From assembly GCA_014898425.1 (NCBI GenBank), contig RCSZ01000002.1:2666001-2730000 (forward strand): DNA of 64,000 nt. Direction: 5' to 3'. The stretch is from Botryotinia globosa (lineage: Eukaryota; Ascomycota; Leotiomycetes; Helotiales; Sclerotiniaceae). The translations under genes and the position numbers were made by a program. How positions within the stretch are numbered: position 1 is the first letter of the stretch; each line of letters begins with the position of its first letter. Of this stretch, positions 11,251-21,393 are shown piece after piece. The notes below the pieces were generated by a model, which was given only the letters and a program-made list of their open reading frames with translations, was not told where the DNA came from and searched no databases.

Positions 11251-14200
11251 AGAGGGGCAGAGGGGTGGAACAGTAGACGAGAGGCTGATGGTAGAGAACT
11301 ATCAGAACATGTCGAATACTCAGTGGAGATAAAGTTCTACATCAGTGCTTAAATTGGCATTTTAATCACTCTCCAATGTCATCCCCCAATCTCAACAAAT
11401 CAAAATGGTGATGGATTCCAGCTTTCGGGCTAGAACCTTGTTAGTAATACGGAAGAATATCTTATAATATCTCGGCGGGGATTCAACACCACCACTTTCA
11501 TGTATTTAACTTGGCTTTAGAGCTCGCTTACTCTCTTTTCTCGTTAGCTTTGCAGTAACCGAATTATAAGTATGTGTTACCATATCGTCTTGAACCCCAA
11601 TTTGCAAAGCTCCGTTGTTTTTTGTTCTTTTTCGTTCGTCGACCACTCAAGCCTACCGCGTGAGGAAATACAGTAGTACGGATTAAGGAGGGGCTGATCA
11701 ATCAACATCACTCAGGCTCGTGTGAAGAGAGAGAATGATTCAATTCTACCATCTGCAAACAAAAATGATTATCGACTAAGCATGGTTGTAGAACAACGGG
11801 AAGCTTCCCCTGGAGAGGCTATCAAAAATGAGCATGCCCTTCTTGTTGCTATTGAATTGATTGAATATTCCATTTACGTTCCTTCCGTGTCAGTCTGAGA
11901 CTATGTAGTTCGGCTATAGCAACGAGCTCTACCAACTCCATGTGTTTGTATTTACAAAGAATTTATAATCTATCTAATTAGTTATCAACGATTAAGTAAA
12001 TATTAAAGGGCTGGCTCCAAATCAACTGTAAAAAGCAAAACAAAAAAAAACTAACTTTCTAATATTCGTCTCTTGTATCATATTACTTATATAACACCAC
12101 AGCATGATCCCCAACTCTATTAATATACTATATATATATATAACAAGTCACAGATTACAAGACCTCCCATCACAAAAACACTGTGATAAAAAATCAGCAA
12201 CCCTCACTAAGATACATACATATCGATGAATCCTCACGCGGTCGCCGGTGTGAGCATGTGCTAGCTCACGTAAAATTGTATCCCTAGAGTATCAACGAAG
12301 AACCCCTCGCGTAATTCCCAGGGAACCTTGGTTACCACCGAACAGATCATGAGAATCTTTAGATTTCTAACACCATGAAAATTCACAATCGACTCGCTGA
12401 AAATAGTCTTTTCTCTTGACTTTCTGAGCTTCACAGGGACGTATACTCTGATTAATTATTATTATTATTATTTTCAGCAAAGAGAGTGCGATCCTACTTT
12501 TCACTATACTCGAGTACCACCAGTGGGTGGAATGGATTGACGGGACACTTCCCAATTTTCAATATTTTTCATAAATTCATTCTTCAATTGTTTGATATCA
12601 GGATTTTTTGAATGTTTTATTTCCATTTAAGAATCGTAACGATTTCCAAGATACAATATTCAATATATCAAAAGATATTCACAAGTTTATTTTTGTCCTG
12701 TCCCGTGAATCCGTACACCCACAGGTGGACCCCATCCTGTTGAAGTTTTGGACCGAGCAATCTCATCTACAGAACACATTCCTCCATCACCTCAAGTAAA
12801 AAGGGTCCTTTCAAGCGCTCATCCATTCCACGATCCTTATACCCCATGCACAATATCCCACCTGGAGCTTTCCTTTCCTTGTGTGCGAATCGAGAGACGC
12901 ATCTCCGAGTATACCGTGGGGGGTACAACCTGGATGAAACGTCGGCTGTGTCCGCGTAATTTGTAACACCTTCTCGCATATTCGGACGCAGGATGGTCTC
13001 GCTACAGATAGCATATATAACACTCTCTCTTCTGTATTTTAGTCCGTTTCCATGTACTTCTTGATAGTTGATCTTGACTCTACATTGTATATTATTGAGT
13101 TGTTCGGTATGTATGTATGCAAACCCTTACGAATATATTCAATAGTGATTTTTGGGAAGACGTACTTATCTATCGAACGTTGCAATCATTGTCATTATTT
13201 TCCAAAAAAAAAATTCAACCTTTCAAATACTATTACTTTTCACATTGAAAAAGAATTCAGAAATCTTACTTTCGCCTAGGATTGATTGAACGAGTATGTG
13301 TATTTCGTTTCTCAGGAAAAAGAAAAGCCTCGCAATTGTAAACGCGAAACATTTTGAAATCAGATAGTCTTCCAGTATATATTATAGGGAGTTGTAGCAA
13401 TTGATACAAGCCTGTCTTCTTCTACAAATGGAAGTACCGACATGGAGAGAGCCTGCTCTCTAATCATATCATTCCCCCCACACTACAGCATTACATCGTG
13501 TGCAGTAGGTTGGTCTCAAAACACAACAACTGATCTAGAGATAGGTAACCTTGATTTGCAGGAATTGCCCTTTCAACTATCCCATCAAGTAACTACTCAT
13601 ATATACCGGGCATGGCTCAAATCGAATCAAGTTTTCGGCTAGACAAGGTAGGTTTCTTGAAATACATACCCATCCTTTCCTACTTCAACCATATCTGCTG
13701 GACTCACTCCCCTCTTAGCCGGCACGGTAGGAGGCAGCTGGCCCCACACTAATCAGGCCATTTGCGGATAAATATGGTCTCCAAAGCACTACCTAGGTAG
13801 CTATCGAGACAGACATCAAGATTCAAGACTTCCACCTCTTTCCCATACGAAACTGCGTGGTGAATACTCTACAGCTGAAGCTTACCATGGGTTTACAAAG
13901 GAAACGAAAATGGGAGAAGGGGGGCTCGGGGAACCTTCACCCCCCTGAAAGGAACCGATACTCATACGAACACCCCCTTTCTCATCGACTCAGTTGCTCA
14001 TTCACTAGAAGTAATCACAGACACAAATAGAGAAATTCATAAATGGACTTAAACATATTCATATGTACTAAGCATTGCCGTTTCCGCGAATCCTTCAGAT
14101 CACTCACTGTAATGAATGATTCTCGTCTAACAACGAGTAGACCTAATCATCACTGATCTCTCACCACCCCAAGAATTCACGTCACTCCTCCATCCATGGC

Positions 14201-14773
14201 CTCATACCCATTCATCCATCCACCCCTTTGCCCTGCCTGCCTTCCCAAATATCCGTCCATCCATATCCATATGCAAACCCCATCGTAGAAATCAGATTGA
14301 AATACCCTCCCTACAGCGCCGTGCAATATGAGAAATCCAGATCCAGGTATAAGTCCAGATGAAATGACAGATAAAACAAAACAAGACCGGAAAATACCGC
14401 CCACCCTTAATTGCCAAGTAGCTACTCCAAACGCAGACGCAGAAAGAGTCCAACCACACTTATTGCCCGATTCCTTGAACAGCAACGCAAAAACGCAGAC
14501 AAACGCCAAGTAAAACAAAAACAAAAAATGTGAAATAGAGACCCTAAATCAAAATAAATATGTACCCAAACATCATCATCATCATCAACAAGAGGTCGCG
14601 AGGCTTTGCCAGACTCTATCAATATCCTATTGAACCCCCCTGAGCAAAATATCAACCTCTTCCACCCCCTTCAACAAAGAAGAACAGAAGTTGACAGCCC
14701 AAATTTCATCATGTCGTCAAGTTCATCAAGTCATCATGTGTGGATCCCATACACTATTGTGTACGCATCCAGC
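11251..14773. other. 3.5-kb intergenic region, no gene recognised
   Basis: I found no frame with family features and no tRNA with a canonical B box. The left part is presumably the transporter 3' region; the right part (14.2-14.77 kb) is the 3' region of the forkhead gene. Simple repeats include an (ATT)n run near 12455-12472 and an (ATC)n run near 14571-14590. A 12-base perfect palindrome CTACCTAGGTAG lies at 13789-13800. Short frames such as 14177-14524 minus are low-complexity. Confidence 0.5.
13789..13800. promoter_or_regulatory. CTACCTAGGTAG palindrome
   Basis: This is a perfect 12-base dyad. Related ACCTAGGT cores recur at 17881-17890 (TACCTAGGTA) and 18078-18085, with CCTAGG at 18065-18070 and 20229-20234. 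All lie in non-coding DNA around the forkhead gene. A homodimeric regulator site is possible, but function is unproven. Confidence 0.35.
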
Positions 14774-17077
14774 CTAAAAGCGTGTGGTAGAACTTCGACC
14801 CATCGATGGTCGGGGTGGTTGGTTCTTGGATGTATTCCTAGATTGTTGCTGTTGAGTTCCCGAACCAATCTTGGGAAAGCGTTGTGTGATATCGAATCCA
14901 GCATAATCCGATAGATCTTCCGTAAGAAACTCAGAGTTGAAGAAATCTTCATGAGGAAGATCAAAATTACAGAGATTCAAGGTTGGCGAATCAAACTTTA
15001 GAGGCGACTTGTTGTTTGGCTTGCATGGAGAATCCATAAAGTTCAAGCCTCCTTTGGTTGGGGACAGAAACGTGGAAGGTCCACTCAACGCAGGTGTAAG
15101 TTTGAGCACCGGTGTGGAGGTGACACTCTTGTTCAAGTTAGAATTGGTCACATCGGACAAGATGTTTGCAGATCTCGATCGATCCATGCGGGGTCTCCTA
15201 ACTGAACGCTTTCCTGGCGATCCATTACTCGATCCAGCGAAGGATGCTGTGGAATCTTGGAAGATATCAAAGTCCGGGACGTAATCGGCAAACATGTAGG
15301 AGTTGTGGTCAAGATTAAAAGCCGGACTCCATGCACTATCCTCGAGAACAGTTAACCCACGGATTGGAGAGCCAACGAGTTCCCTAACTTTGTCACGATG
15401 CATACGGAGATTTGTGTTTGGAGATATCGATGGCGGCGGCTTCATAGGAGCCTTCAACTTGACAGCAGGAGTCAGAGGAGGCAACATTTGATAGTTGTCA
15501 CGCGGGTGAGCTCGACGCAGCGGAGAGGAGGATGGTGGAACGAATCCACTTAATGACCTGCCTTTGCTAGGGCTGTCGTACGAAGAGCCACGAAGACGAG
15601 CGATTTCCTCCTCGGCTCGGCCGCGCTTAATCCTCGGCCGATCAGCTTCAGATGTTAGCAATCGACCGACGCCATTTGGTCTCATCGCTGAAGATTCAAG
15701 TGATGAAAAGTACCCACTATCATCCATGGACGCAAACTTTCGTTTGTGTGATCTAGTCTGTGATGAAGATGGAAAGCGTGGAACAGGAGGTGGCGTGTGA
15801 TTTCGTCTAGGTGCATGGCGAGCGACGGGAGGAGAAGAATGCATCATTCGTGTTGGCGGAGATGATTGAATGTGTGGAGAGGATGGAGGGGCATTGTCGT
15901 CATCGTCGTCCTCCTCTTCCGCACCTCGATTAAATTCCGATGCGGGAATGGTAGCGTCGGAAGATAACTCTGGGACAGAAGGAATTTCTTTTTCCGGTAG
16001 TTTGTACGTGGACTTGGGCAATGATACATCTTGACTAGACGACGGCAAATCCTTAAACATTGGCGTGGGGGGCGCAAGCTCTGGTGCATCGACAGGTGTG
16101 AGTGCTGTATTTAATACCGGGAGATTCTCGTTGGGACCCGCAGGCTTTCGTGTAGTCTTCTCCTTGATAAATTGATATTCCATTCCCGCTTGAATTGCCC
16201 AATAATTGCCCTTTCCCGGATCATCCTTGGGTCGCTCCTGTTTTACGAAAGCCTTGTTGAGACTAAGATTGTGACGAATGCTATTTTGCCAGCCAGCGTC
16301 CGCTGCATTGTAAAAGGAGTAGTTGTCGGATATCCACTTGTAAATTTGCGCTAGAGTCAGGCGTCGTTTCGGAGCTCTCAAAATCGACATGCCAATCAAC
16401 TGAGCATAACTGTGCGAGGGTTTGAAGCCGTCATCGTGGATAGCTGGAAACGAATCGGGTTCTGGCAGTTCTCGAGGTCCCGATGCGTCATTTGCTTCCT
16501 CTGCTTTTGATTTGCCCTGAGCCTTCGCTTCCTGAATGGGTGCAGCTTCCATCAACGAGCGCTTTAGCGATGGTTTTTGGCCATACAATCCTTCCAGGGA
16601 AAAGTTGCTACTCGAGAAAGTGTCGCGAAAATGAGGTTGTGACTTTGCTGAATACATAGGATGTGGATAATTTTCTTTTCCGTGAGGTTGAGTGTTCATG
16701 AATGTGGTAAATAGTGCTTTTTGCGGGGCGCTCTTGTACTTGGTTTGAAAGGGTTGTCTCTTCGCAATCGAGTCGGTATTGTGTCGTGATCCCGCAGGTG
16801 GTGGCATCGGCACCATGTTTAATTTATTGCCGAGCGGCGCTCTCGAGGGCGAAGTCGACATTTGGCTATGCGATTTGAGCGGTGAGTGTTTGCTAGGTCC
16901 ATTCTGAGGTGGGTTAAAGATGACGTTCCGCTTCGAACCGTTCTTGATCGTTCTCAAGGGCGACGACTTTTTTTGATTTGAAGAATTTTTCGTCGACGGC
17001 ATGGGCGCGCTGTCATACGATGTGACGGGATCTTGATATATTTGCAGCGGCTGCTGCGTGTAACGCGACGAAGACAT
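14774..17077 (-). CDS. Forkhead transcription factor (Hcm1/Sep1 type, no FHA domain)
   Basis: A single-exon gene of 767 aa encoding a nuclear winged-helix DNA-binding regulator. The forkhead domain spans about residues 219-305. It begins KPSHSYAQLIGMSIL, contains LTLAQIYKWISDNYSF, the recognition helix WQNSIRHNLSLNKAF (263-277) and the wing GKGNYWAIQ. There is no FHA domain, which separates it from Fkh1/Fkh2 and places it nearer yeast Hcm1 or fission-yeast Sep1, regulators of cell-cycle and septation genes. The rest is predicted disordered, with many SP/TP sites (SSPLR, SPSKG, TPPPVP) typical of CDK regulation, and an acidic run EEEDDDDDN near the middle. The start ATG gives MSSSRYTQQP; there is no upstream in-frame alternative of note. 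A very long repeat-rich upstream region precedes it. Confidence 0.9.
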   Translation of the reverse strand: MSSSRYTQQPLQIYQDPVTSYDSAPMPSTKNSSNQKKSSPLRTIKNGSKRNVIFNPPQNGPSKHSPLKSHSQMSTSPSRAPLGNKLNMVPMPPPAGSRHNTDSIAKRQPFQTKYKSAPQKALFTTFMNTQPHGKENYPHPMYSAKSQPHFRDTFSSSNFSLEGLYGQKPSLKRSLMEAAPIQEAKAQGKSKAEEANDASGPRELPEPDSFPAIHDDGFKPSHSYAQLIGMSILRAPKRRLTLAQIYKWISDNYSFYNAADAGWQNSIRHNLSLNKAFVKQERPKDDPGKGNYWAIQAGMEYQFIKEKTTRKPAGPNENLPVLNTALTPVDAPELAPPTPMFKDLPSSSQDVSLPKSTYKLPEKEIPSVPELSSDATIPASEFNRGAEEEDDDDDNAPPSSPHIQSSPPTRMMHSSPPVARHAPRRNHTPPPVPRFPSSSQTRSHKRKFASMDDSGYFSSLESSAMRPNGVGRLLTSEADRPRIKRGRAEEEIARLRGSSYDSPSKGRSLSGFVPPSSSPLRRAHPRDNYQMLPPLTPAVKLKAPMKPPPSISPNTNLRMHRDKVRELVGSPIRGLTVLEDSAWSPAFNLDHNSYMFADYVPDFDIFQDSTASFAGSSNGSPGKRSVRRPRMDRSRSANILSDVTNSNLNKSVTSTPVLKLTPALSGPSTFLSPTKGGLNFMDSPCKPNNKSPLKFDSPTLNLCNFDLPHEDFFNSEFLTEDLSDYAGFDITQRFPKIGSGTQQQQSRNTSKNQPPRPSMGRSSTTRF

Positions 17078-18654
17078 TGTGAATGGTCGACGACGCGCTG
17101 ATAAGTCGATATGATCTCTTTCAGGTCAACGCGTGATCTGATGACGATGTGGTATTCCTGAATAGGTATCGATATGTGCTAGAAAAGCTGGAGCATTTGA
17201 TGTTAGTTAGCCCTATGAAAAATATGTCATTCTAGGAGGGAAAAAAAAGGCACCATGGGATAACGAGGACTATCTAAAGGCATGCATACCGGGAGTGGGT
17301 GCTCAGTGTGTGCTGTCCAGGATCGACGACGGATCGGATTGTGGAGCGAGATTGCGGTGGATTCCCCGTTTGGAAAAGCGAGGACGCAAGGGAAGGTGGT
17401 CTGGATCGCTACCAGTAAAATCAAATTGATTGCGAAAAAGAGAGCGGTCCCGTATACGGCGGGTGAAGGGGGAGAATCGAAAAATGCGACGAAAGTTCTT
17501 GATAATATTGAAAGATGTCGTGGTTAAGTTGGAGTTGAAGTTGAAGATGAGATGAGACGAGATGCAGATGCCGATGCCGATGTGTTGAGATGTCGTTGCT
17601 CTGTGTGGGGATAGATTGGTGGAACAGCGAATAGAAGGAAGAGAACGGAATCAAGCACAAAGTTGCGGGAAGAAAAAGTAAGGTGATGAAAGAAATGAAT
17701 GGAGATGGACGAAGGGCTGAGTGGGGAGAGGAAAAAAGAAAGGGAATTGCAACTTGTAAGACGGCGATATGCCGAGCACGAGAAAAAGAAGGTGATGATG
17801 TGGAAGCAAGGAAGTGGCCCGAAAGTATGCTATGCCCTTGTTAAGAAAGACCGGCTTGAGCTATGCTTCTATGGTATGGGTACCTAGGTAGTCTCGTAGT
17901 CTGCAGACTTATTATTAGTAGGTAGACCGGAAAAGGTCTGTGTGGTATGACCGTGTGATCCTTCTCTCTATCGGTCGAAGAATTGCTTGATAAGTTGATA
18001 GAAGCCAAAGAGGAAAGGTCGAGCTCGAGAGTAGATGGATGGCAGATCGTAGATAGCTGGAGGACCTAGGACCCGGGACCTAGGTAGCTCGATAAGGTTG
18101 AGACTCGTTCGTTGAAAGCTCTCTCTTATTTCTTTTTGCGATGAATCAAAAGTCTGGAGAGATTGAATCTGGCTGACAATCGGGTTGATAATCTCACCTA
18201 CAAAAGTAAATAACTGATAGAGTTACTCGAGTAGGGACCGTAGGGACAACATGTGTGGAAGTAGGGTAGGCAGGGGTAATAAGATTTACTCCAATCGTGG
18301 GACAATATGCACAGGAAAAAGAAAGATCCAGAGGGATGGAGCTAGGAAGCTAGGAAGCTAGCGATGATATTCGCAGAATAACAAGCTTTGTCTCTCTCGA
18401 TGCATTGGATGTAACCCTGTGGCGAAGATGCGCGAGAGATAATGTTTTACAACAACCGATGATATGATGAGGATAGTACAGTACTGTATACCGAAGGGGG
18501 TCGAAGTGATTGTGCGGGAGTGTCAAGGTGGTGTGGGAATTGATCTCTGGCTTCTGAGTGGTACTGCGAGGTGTTACTGTAATAGAATTGATATGGGATC
18601 GATTATCGATTGGATGAGAAGTGGTCTCTCTCTCTCTCTCCTGCACGTCTTCAA

Positions 18655-18707
18655 AAGTGGTGGTAGTGGTGGTGGTAGTGGTGGTGGTGGTAGTGGTGGT
18701 TCAGATG
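18655..18707. repeat. (GGT)n/(AGT) trinucleotide repeat
   Basis: An interrupted run of ggt triplets with agt interruptions, preceded by a (TC)n run at about 18625-18641. Non-coding microsatellites upstream of the forkhead gene. Confidence 0.8.
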
Positions 18708-18775
18708 TGGCCAACTGGCCAGGGCGTTTTGAATCTCTGGGGTGTTGGCGCCACGGATGGGTAGCAAGTCGTAGA

Positions 18776-18816
18776 TTTTTGAGATTTTTGAGATTTTTGA
18801 GATTTTTAGAATTTTT
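18776..18816. repeat. 9-bp tandem repeat agatttttg
   Basis: Four to five head-to-tail copies of a 9-base unit, the last ones diverged to agaatttttc. A slippage-type repeat in non-coding DNA. Confidence 0.8.
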
Positions 18817-19105
18817 CAAACTGGACGGATTGGTTGGATTGGATTAACATTGATCAAAAGTGGAATTTGGGAGTCCAATTCTACCTCGACGAAAGGGTTT
18901 TTTGGGGGAATATCGGAAGAATTGATTAATACGGTAACTCAAGTAAGGAAGGTCGTTTGTTGTTGGTCGCAAGGTTGAATGAAGATCCCTTGAAGTTATG
19001 AAGAAGAAGAAGTGATGATGTGATGATGTGATGATGTGATGATGTGAATCTGATACGGATGCGGTCAAAGAGGAGGGGAAGATGATACCTGGTAAATTGG
19101 AATGA

Positions 19106-19131
19106 AGAGGGGGAGGGGGAGGGGGAGGGGA
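19106..19131. repeat. (GGGGGA)n G-rich tract
   Basis: Several copies of gggggag in tandem. The G-runs could form a G-quadruplex on the plus strand. It sits within the forkhead upstream region. Confidence 0.65.
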
Positions 19132-19251
19132 AAAACGATAGCAGAATCGAGGTGATTCGCGACCGAAAGGGGTTATTATTGTTTACATTTTCTAATAACG
19201 CGATTTAGCGTGTTTTTATGGTTTGACTAGGTAAATAAGAGTAAAGACTGT

Positions 19252-19303
19252 TAAGTTGTAAGTTGTAAGTTGTAAGTTGTAAGTTGTAAGTTGTAAGTTG
19301 TAA
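19252..19303. repeat. 7-bp tandem repeat taagttg
   Basis: About seven exact head-to-tail copies of a heptanucleotide (taagttg). Heptamer arrays can suggest telomere-like repeats, but this unit is not the fungal TTAGGG, and the run is short and internal. Confidence 0.9.
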
Positions 19304-19383
19304 CTAGGAAAGTAGAGTTTAAAGGAACGGAACGAAAACCTTGAATTGAGAGTTTTATGATTTTATGATTTATCCAAGGTTAT

Positions 19384-19435
19384 AAATACTAAATCCTAAA
19401 TACTAAATCCTAAATCCTAAATCCTAAATACTAAT
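19384..19435. repeat. 7-bp tandem repeat aaatcct / aaatact
   Basis: About seven units of a heptamer alternating between aaatcct and aaatact. It lies 80 bases from the taagttg array but is not its complement. Confidence 0.85.
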
Positions 19436-19926
19436 ACACAGAGTACAACACATGGTCACGTGACGTTTCTCCGAGGGAAAGTATCCATCTACCTTTTCCT
19501 CACATGCAAATCGATAATGTGAAAGTCTACTTTTCAGTCTACTCTAGTCTCTACAACTCTACAACTCTACAACTATCCAATGCTCCAATCTTCCATCTTT
19601 CATCTTTCATTTCATCCCTGTCTTCATCCCTCGGTACGTGAACAATACGACCCCTACCTACCTACCCTCTACCTAGTATATATTATTCATATCCATATCA
19701 TATCATAACATCATGCATCACCACCCCATACTCCGGTCAGCCCGGACATCCCTATCAATATCAAATCCCATCCCCTCTCCCATTTCCCATTTCCCATTTC
19801 CCATTAGAAATTGATAAATTGATGAAAACGAAAACGAAAACGAGAATGAAATAACGCCGACATCATCATTATGCCTTGTACCTTCTTTGCCTGATAGATC
19901 CCACCCCAGATCAGATCCAACAACCA

Positions 19927-19988
19927 CCTACCACCTATTACCTACCACCTACCACCTACCACCTACCACCTACCACCCACCCACCTAC
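19927..19988. repeat. 7-bp tandem repeat ctaccac
   Basis: About eight copies of ctaccac/ccacctac, degenerating into cccacc at the right end. This is the third heptamer-unit array within 0.75 kb. Confidence 0.85.
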
Positions 19989-20515
19989 CTAATTATCTCC
20001 GATCTATATTATTTCCCTAGTACTTCCTTCATACATCTTACACCTTCATAATCCCCAACCCAACCCAAAACCCACACTCCCATCCATCCATCCACCCCTC
20101 CACCTCCAAACAAAATCCAAATACACAGGGAAAAAAAAGAAGAAAAAAAGAAAAAATCTCATAGAAGACTTTTTTCCTTCTAGAAGTATGTGGGACTGAT
20201 GTATGTATCCGACTGATGGTGCCCAGGACCTAGGGTAAATTATATCTTATAGACTACAGACTGACTATATATTATAGTCTATAGATGGACATCAATATCA
20301 ATATTCACAAGATACCTGACCTATATGGTAACCATAACATACCATATCATATCATACCATACCATACCATATCATATACACACCTACCTCCATAAGAACG
20401 AGGTAAGAAGAAGCCAGCAAGTAAGCAAGCCAGCAAGCAAGTAAATAAAATACACATACACACATCCACCAGAACATACCTCCTCGACCCGGATATTCTT
20501 CGCCGATGAAGATAC

Positions 20516-20595
20516 CCTATCTACCTATCTACCTACCTATCTACCTACCTATCACCTACCTATCACCTACCTATCTACCTACCTACTTACCTACT
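20516..20595. repeat. Imperfect (CTAC/CTAT)n tetranucleotide array
   Basis: Mixed ctatctac, ctacctat and cacctacctat units over about 80 bases, next to the long acat array. Non-coding. Confidence 0.75.
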
Positions 20596-20663
20596 ATGCC
20601 ATCTATTTACTTTCATACAACAACCTAACAATCTAATAACCTAATCTAATATCAAATTATAGA

Positions 20664-20692
20664 ATATATATATATATATACACATACATACA

Positions 20693-20726
<34 letters not shown>

Positions 20727-20760
20727 CATATATACATACATACATACATACATACATACA

Positions 20761-20794
<34 letters not shown>

Positions 20795-20887
20795 CATATA
20801 TACATACATACATACATACATACATACATACATACATACATACATACATACATACATACATACATACATACATACATACATACATAC
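20664..20887. repeat. Long (CATA)n microsatellite with (AT)n head
   Basis: A run of about 220 bases, almost entirely cata tetranucleotides with a few tata interruptions (near 20720-20735 and 20789-20799). It is preceded by a short (AT)n tract. In every frame it gives a repetitive MYVC peptide on the complement, which is not a real protein. It is the longest simple repeat in the window and likely length-polymorphic. Confidence 0.95.
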
Positions 20888-21393
20888 AATCACCAATTCA
20901 AACACCACAAGCCACTTACCTAATACTCCCCAACTCCCCAACTCCCAACTCCCAACTCCCTCTTACCATCACGATAAATCGGCAAACTGATTCAATGTTC
21001 CTATCACATTGAATCATTGTCAAATGCGTAATTGCTTCTAGACATTCACAACCTGATATTGTTGGATTGCCGTTAGGAGAATTGGCTACCGGGCGACTGA
21101 TACATATGTTGTAGTCAGAATCACCGGGCGCGAATAGCATGGTTCAACATCATCATCGTCATCATACACTTCATATAGCGTTTCCGGCATATCGCTCAAG
21201 TCTATGGATTACACTTCATGGTGAGATAAAAAAATACAACATCATACAAGGGCAGTCGTCCAACAACCTTGAATGTCATTCGACTCTCCTCATCTAGAGG
21301 TATTTCAAAAAGTCAAAAGTCAAAAGTCCCATTTAAATCAGATCCCGTTTCCTTTACGCCCCCTATGCTACCTTATCCTGGTTTGAAAATTCC

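Larger units (their letters stand above)
17078..21393. other. 4.3-kb repeat-studded region between forkhead and MID1 genes
   Basis: This is upstream of the forkhead gene and downstream of MID1, and no protein gene is recognised. It contains an unusual density of simple and short tandem repeats, listed as separate features. The forkhead-proximal 1.5 kb is rich in G/A on the plus strand and C/T on the minus strand, i.e. pyrimidine-rich in the forkhead sense direction, as in fungal promoters and long 5' leaders. Short frames inside it are compositional (SSS, GGGSGGG or MYVC peptides). Confidence 0.5.

Noticed and set aside
19252..19435. Heptamer arrays considered as internal telomeric repeats
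   Set aside because: The units taagttg and aaatcct are not TTAGGG or its complement, and the arrays are short and flanked by unique sequence.
20641..20941. Three overlapping minus-strand frames with MYVC repeats
   Set aside because: They are translations of the (CATA)n microsatellite in all frames, not a protein.
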